A stretch of DNA of 64,000 bases from an uncultured Porphyromonadaceae bacterium (GTDB lineage: Bacteria > Bacteroidota > Bacteroidia > Bacteroidales > Muribaculaceae). The DNA lies in the NCBI GenBank assembly GCA_947175205.1, contig CAMWLS010000001.1, positions 1 to 64,000 on the forward strand, in the 5' to 3' direction. Under the pieces are notes generated by a model, which was not told the origin of the DNA, ran no database searches, and saw nothing but the letters and a program-made list of their open reading frames with translations. A program made the position numbers and the translations under genes. How positions within the stretch are numbered: the stretch's first letter is position 1; the number at the start of each line of letters is the position of its first letter. Shown here in pieces: positions 26,978 to 34,705 of the stretch.

Positions 26978-28972
26978 ATGTTTGATTTTGCACATACATC
27001 ATATCTGCTTCTTCTGTTATTGCTTCCGATACTTGGTGGCTTGTTTCTGTGGGCGCGGGCGTCTCGTAAGAAAAAATTGGCACGGTTCGGAAAATCAGAA
27101 GTTCTGGATAGACTGATGCCTGAGGCATCAAAATATAAGCCGTGGATTAAGATAACATTACAGTTGCTTGCACTTGCAGCTCTGGTAATGGTGCTGGCCC
27201 GTCCGCGTGCCGGAGAAGTGGAAAACCGGGCGTCTGCAGAGGGTATAGAAGTGATGATAGCCTTTGACCTTTCAAATTCCATGTATGCCTCTGCCACCGA
27301 TGCTCCTGACGGAACCAGCCGTCTGGACCGTGCCGTACTTACGTTGGAAAAGTTAGTGGAGCGTCTGGATAATGACCGTGTGGGTCTGGTGGTCTATGCC
27401 GGTAGTGCAAACCGTGTGTTACCTCTGACACTGGACCGCAGCTTGATTCAGCAGTATCTGCGAGACCTGGACCCTGCAAACCTTAAGAATCAGGGCACAA
27501 ATATTGCAGAAGCTATAGATGTAGCACGTGAGGGCTTTACTGATGGCGGGCGTGTTCACAGGAGCATTATTCTTATTACAGATGCCGAGGACCATGACAG
27601 CGGCGCTATTGAGGCTGTGAAGGCTGTATCTGATTCCATCCAGGTTAATGTGTTGGGAATGGGTACGGCAACAGCACAGGAGATTCCCATGCCAAACATG
27701 GACGGGGAACCGCTGATTGTGGATGGAGAGACTGTCAAGACCTCACTGAATGAGGATTTGGCACGTGCTCTGGCTGAAGCGGGCAATGGTATATATGTTA
27801 ACGGAGCATCCACGGATGCCCTGGATGCTCTGGATGCGCAGCTGGATAAGCTCAGCAAGTCAGAGTTCAGTGAACTGGTGTATAAAACAAGTGCAGAGCA
27901 GTTCCCCACCTTTGCGTGGCTTGCTCTGATATTGTTAATTCTGGACGTCTTTGTGCTGGACCGTAAAAGCGGGTGGCTCAGGAACGTGAACTTTTTTACA
28001 AAAAAGAATATGAATAAAGTGGGCGGCGGTGCAAAGGCTGTTATTCTTTTTCTGGCTGTCAGCATTCTGGCTGTATCATGTTCTGACGGACGCCGAGTGC
28101 GCACTGTTGACGGCGGGGACAGAGAAGATGTAAATAAGGAATTACGCCTTAAGATAGTGGAAGGTAATGAGGCTTATGAGAAGGGTGACTTCCAGAAGGC
28201 CGCAGATCTTTATGAGGAGGCATTGAAGTTAAATGCTAATGATGAGAATGCGCTTCTGAATGCATCTCTGGCATATATACAACTTATCAGTGATGAGGAG
28301 CGTCAGAAAATAGCGGTTCTTGATTCACTTGCCTCTGTCAGAAATGGTGGTGGAGAAGCTGATGTGGACACTACCTTTGATGCTGCCAGCTCTCCGCGAG
28401 GTAAGGCTCTGGAATATCTTGGCAAACTTTCTCAGACCAAGGACAGCACTATGTACCGTGAGTCAATGAATACCAGCGGCAAACTGCATTTTGCTGATGG
28501 CAAGTATTACGGTGAAATTCTGGACAGCGCCACTCAGACACCGCGAAACCGCAAGTTGGGAATCCAGTCATTTGAGAGCAGCATAGAAAATTATAAGGAC
28601 TTGCTTCGTCGTAATGACCAGGATATGGAGGTGCGTGAGAATCTGCGTCTGGCGCAGATAGAACTGGAAAAGCTCAAGCAGCCGGATGATAATGGCGGCG
28701 GCGGTCAGGACCAGAACCAAAATCAGGATCAAAATCAGGATCAGAACCAAGACCAAACCCAAAACCAGAATCAGAATCAGAATCAGAATCAGAATCAGGA
28801 CAAGGATAAACAGCAGAATCAGCAACAGGAGCAGGAACAGGAGAAGCAGACTCCACAGGAGGTCCAGCAGATGCTCCGTGCTGTACAGAATAAAGAGAAT
28901 CAGACACGAAAGGACCAGGCTGATAAGGATAAACTGCCTGTTGGTAACGGGCGTAATCCCAAGCCTTGGTAA
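26978..28972 (+). CDS. batB: BatB-BatC fusion: VWA domain plus TPR domain
   Basis: A single 664-aa ORF covers two proteins usually encoded separately. Residues 1-335 are BatB: TM helices near 7-25 and 55-72, VWA MIDAS DLSNSM and a TM helix ending LILLILDVFVL. From Met345 (ATG 28010) a complete lipoprotein-type signal appears in frame (MNKVGGG ... SILAVSC). BatC then follows with TPR repeats (about 390-450, EGNEAYEKGDFQKAADLYEEALKLNAN). The C-terminal tail is extremely Gln/Asn/Asp-rich. A fourth membrane segment in the middle would put the TPR part in the periplasm. BatC may also be made alone from 28010. batD starts 25 bases later. Confidence 0.9.
   Translation: MFDFAHTSYLLLLLLLPILGGLFLWARASRKKKLARFGKSEVLDRLMPEASKYKPWIKITLQLLALAALVMVLARPRAGEVENRASAEGIEVMIAFDLSNSMYASATDAPDGTSRLDRAVLTLEKLVERLDNDRVGLVVYAGSANRVLPLTLDRSLIQQYLRDLDPANLKNQGTNIAEAIDVAREGFTDGGRVHRSIILITDAEDHDSGAIEAVKAVSDSIQVNVLGMGTATAQEIPMPNMDGEPLIVDGETVKTSLNEDLARALAEAGNGIYVNGASTDALDALDAQLDKLSKSEFSELVYKTSAEQFPTFAWLALILLILDVFVLDRKSGWLRNVNFFTKKNMNKVGGGAKAVILFLAVSILAVSCSDGRRVRTVDGGDREDVNKELRLKIVEGNEAYEKGDFQKAADLYEEALKLNANDENALLNASLAYIQLISDEERQKIAVLDSLASVRNGGGEADVDTTFDAASSPRGKALEYLGKLSQTKDSTMYRESMNTSGKLHFADGKYYGEILDSATQTPRNRKLGIQSFESSIENYKDLLRRNDQDMEVRENLRLAQIELEKLKQPDDNGGGGQDQNQNQDQNQDQNQDQTQNQNQNQNQNQNQDKDKQQNQQQEQEQEKQTPQEVQQMLRAVQNKENQTRKDQADKDKLPVGNGRNPKPW
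28704..28860 (+). repeat. low-complexity Gln/Asn/Asp-coding repeat in the BatC tail
   Basis: The DNA is built from AATCAG/GATCAG/ACCAAA-type hexamers. They include five perfect tandem AATCAG units at 28769-28798, which encode NQ dipeptides. Because the unit is 6 bases, slippage would change length without breaking the frame. The segment encodes a disordered polar linker before the last helix of BatC. It also makes a Leu/Ile-rich antisense ORF that is an artefact. Confidence 0.85.
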
Positions 28973-28997
28973 TGCTAACATCTAACACAGTGTCACA

Positions 28998-30860
28998 ATG
29001 CAAATAAGAAAGAGACTTTATGCACTGGCTGTATCGCTGGGCATATGCCTGGCGGTTACAGCTCAGAATGTGTCATTTACAATCAGACTACCGCAAAATC
29101 CGGCAGTGGGTGAGCGCTTTCAGGTGGTGTACCGCGTGAATAACGGCCAACCCTCCTCTGTACCTCAAGCGCCACAGCTTGCAGGCTGCGAGCTGGTTTA
29201 TGGACCTTCTATGTCTACATCAAGCAGCGTACAGATTATTCAGGGGCACCAGACCTCATCCACGAGTATTCAGTATGCATATATTTATGTGGCACAGAAA
29301 GAGGGTACTGTACGTGTACCGGATGCCAGTGTGAGTGTAGACGGAAAGACCATGACGGCCAAAGGTGGAAGCTTTACTGTTATCAAGGCCACGCAGGCTC
29401 AACAGCAGGCCATGCAGCAACGTTATGACCCGTATGCCGATGCCAGAAGACAGTACGCGCAGCAGGCACAGCAAGCGCAACAGCCACAGGCTCAGACATC
29501 TAATTTCAGGCAAGGAAAGGATTTTCTCATACGTGTGAATTTCTCTAAGAACAGTGTATATGAGCAGGAAGGTGTAATAGCTGAAATAAAGATTTATACC
29601 AAGCATGATATTACCAAGTTTGCTCAGCTTTCACAACCTACCTTTGATGGGTTTCTGGCTGAGGAGCTTCCTGTGAACTTTTCTGTTACCCGTGAGAATT
29701 TTAACGGTGACATATATTATACCGCAGTATTAAAACGCCTGCTGCTATTCCCGCAAAAGGCAGGAAAACTTAAGCTGAATACAGGTAAGTATGAGGTGAC
29801 GCTGCAGGTTCTGGAGCCTGTATATTATGGAGGTTTTGTGTCACAGCGTGCAGTGCCCAAGAATATCTCCACTGAGACTAACGCCGCCACCATTGACATT
29901 AAGCCTCTCCCAGAACCAAAACCTGCATCATTTACGGGGGCTGTGGGAAAGTTTACCATAAAAGAGACGCTGAGTCCTGACCAGCTGCGTACGAATGAGG
30001 CGGCCTCATATGTACTGACTGTATCCGGAACCGGTAACCTGAAGTATATCTCAGCCCCTGAGGTAACTTTCCCGGTTGGAATAGACGCCTATTCAGTTAA
30101 AACTTCAGATGATGTAAAGGTGAGCGGAAGTACCTATACCGGTTCTTTCACGGCAACCTATCCGCTGATGCCAACAGAAGTAGGGTCCTATACCATAGGT
30201 GCTGTGGACTTCTCATATTTTGATCCTTCCACGGGTCAATATCAGACCCTTAAAGGGACACAGTTTGATGTACCTGTGGGCCGTGGACAAGAAACGGCAT
30301 CAGCGCAGAAAGAAGTAAATAATGAGATGACTGACATTCTTCATATTTACTCTCATGAGGAGGCTGATGAGTTTGCCCACGGTAAGATTTTCAGTAATTG
30401 GAAGTATTGGGCCATTTACGGCGGTGCGCTTGTGGTTCTTGTGGTGCTGACGTTCATGCATGGTTCAAGACGGAAGCGCAATGCTGATGTTGCCGGACTG
30501 AAACATTCCCGCGCCCGCGGTGTGGCAAAGAAGAAGCTTCAGCAAGCCGCAAAAATGATGAAGGCCGGAAATTCCACTGAATTTTATCAGGCTCTGGCCA
30601 AGGCTCTTTACGGATATCTGAGTGACAAACTGGGTATTCCGCCATCCGCACTTGTGCGCGACACAATTTCTGAGCGCCTTACAGATGCCGGTGCAAGTGA
30701 TGAGCTGGTCAAGGATGTCATTCAGGAGCTGGACCACTGTGAGATGGCGCGTTTTACTCCAGACCAGAGTGCCGCTGACCTGAAGGCTTCATATGAAAAT
30801 GCCGCGGCTCTTATTAAGAATATAGAGGCTCTTAAACCGCATAAAAAAACAGCAAAATGA
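28998..30860 (+). CDS. batD: BatD: oxygen-tolerance membrane protein
   Basis: A 620-aa BatD. It has a signal peptide (ALAVSLGICLAVTAQ) and large beta-sandwich periplasmic domains (about 25-470). These are interrupted by a Gln/Ala-rich low-complexity stretch near 135-165 (QQAQQAQQPQAQ). A single TM helix at about 478-494 (YWAIYGGALVVLVVLTFM) follows. A cytoplasmic helical domain carries ALAKALYGYLSDKLGIPPSALVRDTISE, similar in layout to the tail of the third gene of this operon. BatD works with BatA/B/C/E in the inner membrane. Its stop overlaps the batE start by 4 bases. Confidence 0.92.
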   Translation: MQIRKRLYALAVSLGICLAVTAQNVSFTIRLPQNPAVGERFQVVYRVNNGQPSSVPQAPQLAGCELVYGPSMSTSSSVQIIQGHQTSSTSIQYAYIYVAQKEGTVRVPDASVSVDGKTMTAKGGSFTVIKATQAQQQAMQQRYDPYADARRQYAQQAQQAQQPQAQTSNFRQGKDFLIRVNFSKNSVYEQEGVIAEIKIYTKHDITKFAQLSQPTFDGFLAEELPVNFSVTRENFNGDIYYTAVLKRLLLFPQKAGKLKLNTGKYEVTLQVLEPVYYGGFVSQRAVPKNISTETNAATIDIKPLPEPKPASFTGAVGKFTIKETLSPDQLRTNEAASYVLTVSGTGNLKYISAPEVTFPVGIDAYSVKTSDDVKVSGSTYTGSFTATYPLMPTEVGSYTIGAVDFSYFDPSTGQYQTLKGTQFDVPVGRGQETASAQKEVNNEMTDILHIYSHEEADEFAHGKIFSNWKYWAIYGGALVVLVVLTFMHGSRRKRNADVAGLKHSRARGVAKKKLQQAAKMMKAGNSTEFYQALAKALYGYLSDKLGIPPSALVRDTISERLTDAGASDELVKDVIQELDHCEMARFTPDQSAADLKASYENAAALIKNIEALKPHKKTAK

Positions 30861-31630
30861 AAAGGTTGATTTTAAGTTTCCTCCTAATGCTGGGAGCCGT
30901 GACATGGTGTATGGCTTCAACCGTTACTAAGGCTGACTCCGCATACAGTGCCAATGATTTTAAACTGGCTGCTGAATTATATCAGAACTCCATTAATGAG
31001 GGAGGGCCCAGTTCAACTAAGTATTATAATTTAGGAAATGCCTATTACCGTATGGGGCAGACGGGGCGCGCTGTGATTAACTATGAACGTGCGCTTAATA
31101 TGGACCCGTCAAATGAGCGCGCACGTGACAATCTTAATTTTGTCAATAGTCAGCTACGAGATAAACCGGCTGACAGTTCCACATTCCTGGGTAATCTTCA
31201 CAGAGGCGTAGTAAGTCTTTTCAGCCCCAACACATGGAGTGTGATAGCGATATGTGCGTTTGTTGTAATGCTGGTTCTTACGGGAATATATCTGATGAAT
31301 ACGGATGTAGTGCTGCGCAAGGTGGGCTTCTTCGGGGGTATAGTATGGCTTTTGATAACGGTTTATATAATAGTTGTGGCTGCTAATTCGTCAGGTTATC
31401 TTAAAGGTAAACAGGAGGCTGTTATCATAGTGCCTGTGGCGTATCTTAATTCATCGCCGGATGCTGATGCCAACAATACTGACAAGGTGCTTCCGCTGCA
31501 TGAGGGTACAAAAGTACTTATAACTGATTCTCTCTCCACTCCCGGGAAAGAGGTATCCCGCTGGTATGAAGTGAAGGTTAACGGAACTTCAACTGCGTGG
31601 GTAAATGCAGCAGAGGTAGAAAAAATATAG
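30857..31630 (+). CDS. batE: BatE: TPR protein with SH3-like domain
   Basis: A 257-aa protein with a signal peptide (LILSFLLMLGAVTWCMAS). TPR repeats at about 24-95 include YYNLGNAYYRMGQTGRAVINYERALNMDPSN. Two TM helices follow (VIAICAFVVMLVLTGIYL, IVWLLITVYIIVVAA). A C-terminal bacterial SH3-like fold (about 195-255) closes the protein (VPVAYLNSSPD ... VLPLHEGTKVLITDS ... WYEVKVNGTSTAWVNAAEVE). This matches BatE, the last gene of the Bat operon. The ATGA overlap with batD shows translational coupling. Confidence 0.92.
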   Translation: MKRLILSFLLMLGAVTWCMASTVTKADSAYSANDFKLAAELYQNSINEGGPSSTKYYNLGNAYYRMGQTGRAVINYERALNMDPSNERARDNLNFVNSQLRDKPADSSTFLGNLHRGVVSLFSPNTWSVIAICAFVVMLVLTGIYLMNTDVVLRKVGFFGGIVWLLITVYIIVVAANSSGYLKGKQEAVIIVPVAYLNSSPDADANNTDKVLPLHEGTKVLITDSLSTPGKEVSRWYEVKVNGTSTAWVNAAEVEKI

Positions 31631-31638
31631 GCAAAAAG

Positions 31639-31668
31639 TTGTATATAAGTAATTTTGTGTTAATTTTG
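31639..31668 (+). promoter_or_regulatory. promoter of the S9 peptidase gene
   Basis: TTG (31639-31641), 19 bases, then TAATTTTG (31661-31668). A second TAATTTTG overlaps the spacer at 31650-31657 and could give an alternative start. The S9 peptidase ATG at 31723 follows about 55 bases later. Confidence 0.6.
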
Positions 31669-31722
31669 CTTGTTCTCAGAAGATGAGCTTCAGAGAACAG
31701 GCAAAATTTTTATTAGATAAAT

Positions 31723-33858
31723 ATGAAATTTTTCACATCACCACTATTGGCGGGAATGACTGCAATGTTATTATCCCCGGCAGCGGCAGCTGAAACCGGA
31801 GCTTCGGCTCAGGAAAATCCTATTATTGACCGGACAGATTATAAAAGTGAGACCGGTATTTTTGATATAAACGCTCTTGAGGCTCTGGGTAGAGTTAGCG
31901 GCCCGGCCATTTCACCTGACGGTAAATGCCTGCTGTACACCCTGAGCTATGAGAGTTTGGAGCAGAACCGCAGTAATGCTGACCTCTATGTGATGCCTGT
32001 GGGCGGAGGTGAGAGCGTGCGTCTTACAAGAACTCCCAAGAGCGAGGGTGGAGCTGTATGGCTGGATGACAAAACTATAGCTTTTACGTATGCAGATGAA
32101 AACGGTAAGGCTCAGGTGTGGCTGATGGATGCTGACGGAAGCAATCGCCGTCAGCTGTCTAATCTTGAATCCGGAGTGTCAGGCTTCCTGTTTGCTCCCA
32201 ACGGTAAGCGTGTGGTGCTGATAGGTAACGTGAAGTATGCGCGCAATGCAGCTGATTTATATCCTGACCTGCCAAAGGCCACAGGACGTGTGGTGGATGA
32301 CCTTATGTATAAGCACTGGGATGAGTGGGTAACAGAGATACCTCATCCCTTTGTGGCTGATTTTGACGGCAATACGCTGGTGAATATAAAGGATATTATG
32401 GACGGTGAACCGTATGAATCACCTATGAAGCCTTTTGGCGGTGCGGAGTCATTTGCCTGGAGTCCTGACGGGAGCAAGCTTGTTTATACATCACGTAAGA
32501 AGACAGGTAAGGATTATGCCATTTCCACAAACAGTGATTTATACATGTATGATTTCGCTGACGGAAGTACTGTTAATCTAACAGCTCCCAACGGTGGCTA
32601 TGATACTAATCCGGCATTCTCTCCGGACGGAAGGTATATGGCTTGGCTTAGTATGGAGCGTGACGGATATGAGGCAGACAAGAACCGTCTTTTGATTATG
32701 GATATGAGTGACTCTTCTGTGCGGGACCTGACGGCAGAATGGGATTATACCATTGAGGAATTTGCCTGGAATCCTGACGGCAAGAATATATGGTTCATAG
32801 CATATCATCAGGGTACCGCTCCGGTTTTCAGCATGGATGTGAAACATGCGCGTGTAACCATGATTGCTGACGGTGAGTGTGACCACAGTACGCTGGTTCC
32901 TGCCGGTGCCGGCGTAATAACACTGCGTCACAGTATGGTAAGGCCTAATGAAATATACAGCATAGTTCCCGGCAAGAAGAACCGTGAGGCAACTGTCAAG
33001 GCTCTTACTGATGTAAACGGGTATATTTTCAGCCAGCTTACTATGCCAAGTGTGGAGCGTCACATGGTGCCTACTACAGATGGCAAGGAAATGCTGACCT
33101 GGGTGGTGCTTCCGCCGTATTTTAACGAGGCCAAGCAGTACCCGTCAATTCTGTATCTGCAGGGAGGTCCTCAGAGTGCCGTGAGTCAGTTCTGGAGCTA
33201 CAGATGGAATCTGGCCCTGATGGCATCAAACGGTTATGTGATGATAGCTCCTAACCGTCGCGGTGTTCCCGGTTTTGGAACAGAATGGGAGGAGCAGATA
33301 TCCAAGGATTATCCCGGCCAGAATATGCGTGACTATCTTTCAGCGGCTGATTATATGCTGGAAAAACCTTATATAGACCGCAAGCGTATGGGCGCCACCG
33401 GAGCAAGTTATGGAGGATTCTCCACTTACTGGCTGGCCGGTAATCATGAGGGACGTTTTGCAGCTCTGCTGGCGCATGCCGGAATATTCAACATGGAGGC
33501 CCAGTACCTTGAGACTGAAGAAATGTGGTTTGCCAACTGGGACATGGGCGGCGCTTACTGGGAGAAAGATAATGCTGCTGCTCAGCGGACTTTTGCAATG
33601 TCTCCCCACCGATTTGTGGACCGCTGGGATACGCCTATAATGATCAGTCATGGTGAATATGATTACCGCATTCTTGCTTCTCAAGGTATGGCTGCCTTTA
33701 ATGCTGCCAAGCTGCGAGGTATTCCTGCCGAAATGGTAATATTCCCGGATGAGAATCACTGGATTCTGAAGCCTCAGAATGCAGTGCTGTGGCAGAGGCT
33801 GTTCTTCCGCTGGTTTGACCGTTTCCTGAAGCCGGAGATGCCGGTAAAGAACAATTAA
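31723..33858 (+). CDS. secreted S9 family prolyl oligopeptidase/dipeptidyl aminopeptidase
   Basis: A 711-aa serine peptidase. A signal peptide (LLAGMTAMLLSPAAAAE) is followed by a beta-propeller (about 45-420) with WD40-like PD motifs such as SPDGKCLLY, AFSPDGRYMAWL and WNPDGKNIWF. The C-terminal alpha/beta hydrolase has the nucleophile in GASYGGFS, an Asp in GEYDYR and His in DENHWILKPQN. This is the S9C/DPP layout, releasing dipeptides from oligopeptides in the periplasm, as in protein-fermenting Bacteroidetes. It is monocistronic, with its own promoter and a terminator hairpin. Confidence 0.92.
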   Translation: MKFFTSPLLAGMTAMLLSPAAAAETGASAQENPIIDRTDYKSETGIFDINALEALGRVSGPAISPDGKCLLYTLSYESLEQNRSNADLYVMPVGGGESVRLTRTPKSEGGAVWLDDKTIAFTYADENGKAQVWLMDADGSNRRQLSNLESGVSGFLFAPNGKRVVLIGNVKYARNAADLYPDLPKATGRVVDDLMYKHWDEWVTEIPHPFVADFDGNTLVNIKDIMDGEPYESPMKPFGGAESFAWSPDGSKLVYTSRKKTGKDYAISTNSDLYMYDFADGSTVNLTAPNGGYDTNPAFSPDGRYMAWLSMERDGYEADKNRLLIMDMSDSSVRDLTAEWDYTIEEFAWNPDGKNIWFIAYHQGTAPVFSMDVKHARVTMIADGECDHSTLVPAGAGVITLRHSMVRPNEIYSIVPGKKNREATVKALTDVNGYIFSQLTMPSVERHMVPTTDGKEMLTWVVLPPYFNEAKQYPSILYLQGGPQSAVSQFWSYRWNLALMASNGYVMIAPNRRGVPGFGTEWEEQISKDYPGQNMRDYLSAADYMLEKPYIDRKRMGATGASYGGFSTYWLAGNHEGRFAALLAHAGIFNMEAQYLETEEMWFANWDMGGAYWEKDNAAAQRTFAMSPHRFVDRWDTPIMISHGEYDYRILASQGMAAFNAAKLRGIPAEMVIFPDENHWILKPQNAVLWQRLFFRWFDRFLKPEMPVKNN

Positions 33859-33871
33859 TATTATAAGATAA

Positions 33872-33909
33872 GGTGTTGTGGCACCGGAAAATCCGGATGT
33901 CACAACACC
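33872..33909 (+). terminator. terminator hairpin after the S9 gene, abutting the next gene
   Basis: The stem GGTGTTGTG-G-CA-CCGG / CCGG-A-TG-T-CACAACACC is followed by a short T-containing stretch (GTGTTTATT). It closes the S9 transcript. Its 3' arm ends 9 bases before the ATG of the DUF6155 gene, so it may also influence that gene's translation. Confidence 0.8.
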
Positions 33910-33918
33910 GTGTTTATT

Positions 33919-34452
33919 ATGAGTAAGTCAGCACTGAAGAAAGAACTTAAGGAGTTAACGTCAGAACAACTGACTGAGGTCATACTGCAGGCTTATGATA
34001 TTAACAAGGCAGTTAGGGCCTACTTTGACTATTACGCAACTCCGGAGCCGGAGAAGCTGTACAGCAAGTACTGGAAAGTGATAAGTAAAGAAATGGGTCG
34101 GACCCGGTATCGTGACTGTGTGGCGCGTATAAGCAGGATAAAGAAGGCGATTGCAGAATATGAGTCTTTTGGCCCCGGAATGGAGCTGGTTCTTCAGCTT
34201 AAGCTGGATACAATTGAGGCACTGCTGGTAAAGGCGAGATGGTATAACTTCTCAAAGCCTCTGACCTCCGGGACGGCCAAACTGGCGGTGGATATAATGA
34301 AGGGCGCGGAGAAGCATCATATATATTCAGAGGCTTTCAATGGCCTGACAAAGATTATACAGAACCGTGATAACGGTTTTCTAAGTTTCAGAAAATATGT
34401 GGTTTATGAACTTTCTGAAGCGGGGTTTTATATGGAACAGCCGGAAGAATGA
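33919..34452 (+). CDS. DUF6155 family protein
   Basis: A 177-aa soluble, helical protein that I recognise as the Bacteroidetes DUF6155 family (MSKSALKKELKELTSEQLTE ... YYATPEPEKLYSKYWK). No function is known. The start was set at ATG 33919 because the track's GTG (33910) lies directly at the end of the S9 terminator hairpin. It precedes the DUF4492-cydAB genes by 4 bases, so it is probably the first gene of that transcript. No signal peptide or membrane segment is present. Confidence 0.8.
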   Translation: MSKSALKKELKELTSEQLTEVILQAYDINKAVRAYFDYYATPEPEKLYSKYWKVISKEMGRTRYRDCVARISRIKKAIAEYESFGPGMELVLQLKLDTIEALLVKARWYNFSKPLTSGTAKLAVDIMKGAEKHHIYSEAFNGLTKIIQNRDNGFLSFRKYVVYELSEAGFYMEQPEE

Positions 34453-34456
34453 TGAT

Positions 34457-34663
34457 ATGAACAAGATTAAGAGTGTATACGATTTTTACCTTAAGGGGTT
34501 CCGGAGCATGACTGTTGGCCGGAAACTGTGGATTCTAATTATAATAAAGCTGTTCATAATCTTTTTTGTGCTCAAGCTCTTCTTCTTTCCGGATATACTG
34601 AAGAGCGAATATGGTGATGATAGCACACGGGCGCAGGCAGTAAGAAGTGCTCTGACTAAATGA
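34457..34663 (+). CDS. DUF4492 family small membrane protein, cytochrome bd-associated
   Basis: A 68-aa protein starting at ATG 34457 (MNKIKSVYDFY). The track start 34397 lies inside the DUF6155 gene and was rejected. It contains a basic amphipathic start and one TM helix at about 25-45 (LWILIIIKLFIIFFVLKLFFF). DUF4492 is regularly found directly before cydA in Bacteroidetes, which suggests an accessory subunit or assembly factor for cytochrome bd, comparable in role to CydX. That role is inference from position. Confidence 0.85.
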   Translation: MNKIKSVYDFYLKGFRSMTVGRKLWILIIIKLFIIFFVLKLFFFPDILKSEYGDDSTRAQAVRSALTK

Positions 34664-34705
34664 AATAAAATAACAATCATACAACTCATACTCAAATTGT
34701 AAACC

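Noticed and set aside
28568-28981. 137-aa minus-strand ORF rich in Leu/Ile
   Set aside because: It is the antisense of the Gln/Asn hexamer repeats in batC; its hydrophobicity is an artefact of codon reversal.
28674-29003. 109-aa minus ORF with SDSDSDS runs, and the 99-aa plus ORF with RIRIRI runs (28686-28985)
   Set aside because: Other-frame readings of the same low-complexity DNA; no independent start context or family.
34397-34456. Upstream extension of the DUF4492 protein
   Set aside because: It lies in the DUF6155 coding region in another frame; ATG 34457 follows the DUF6155 stop and starts the conserved MNKIKSVYDFY.
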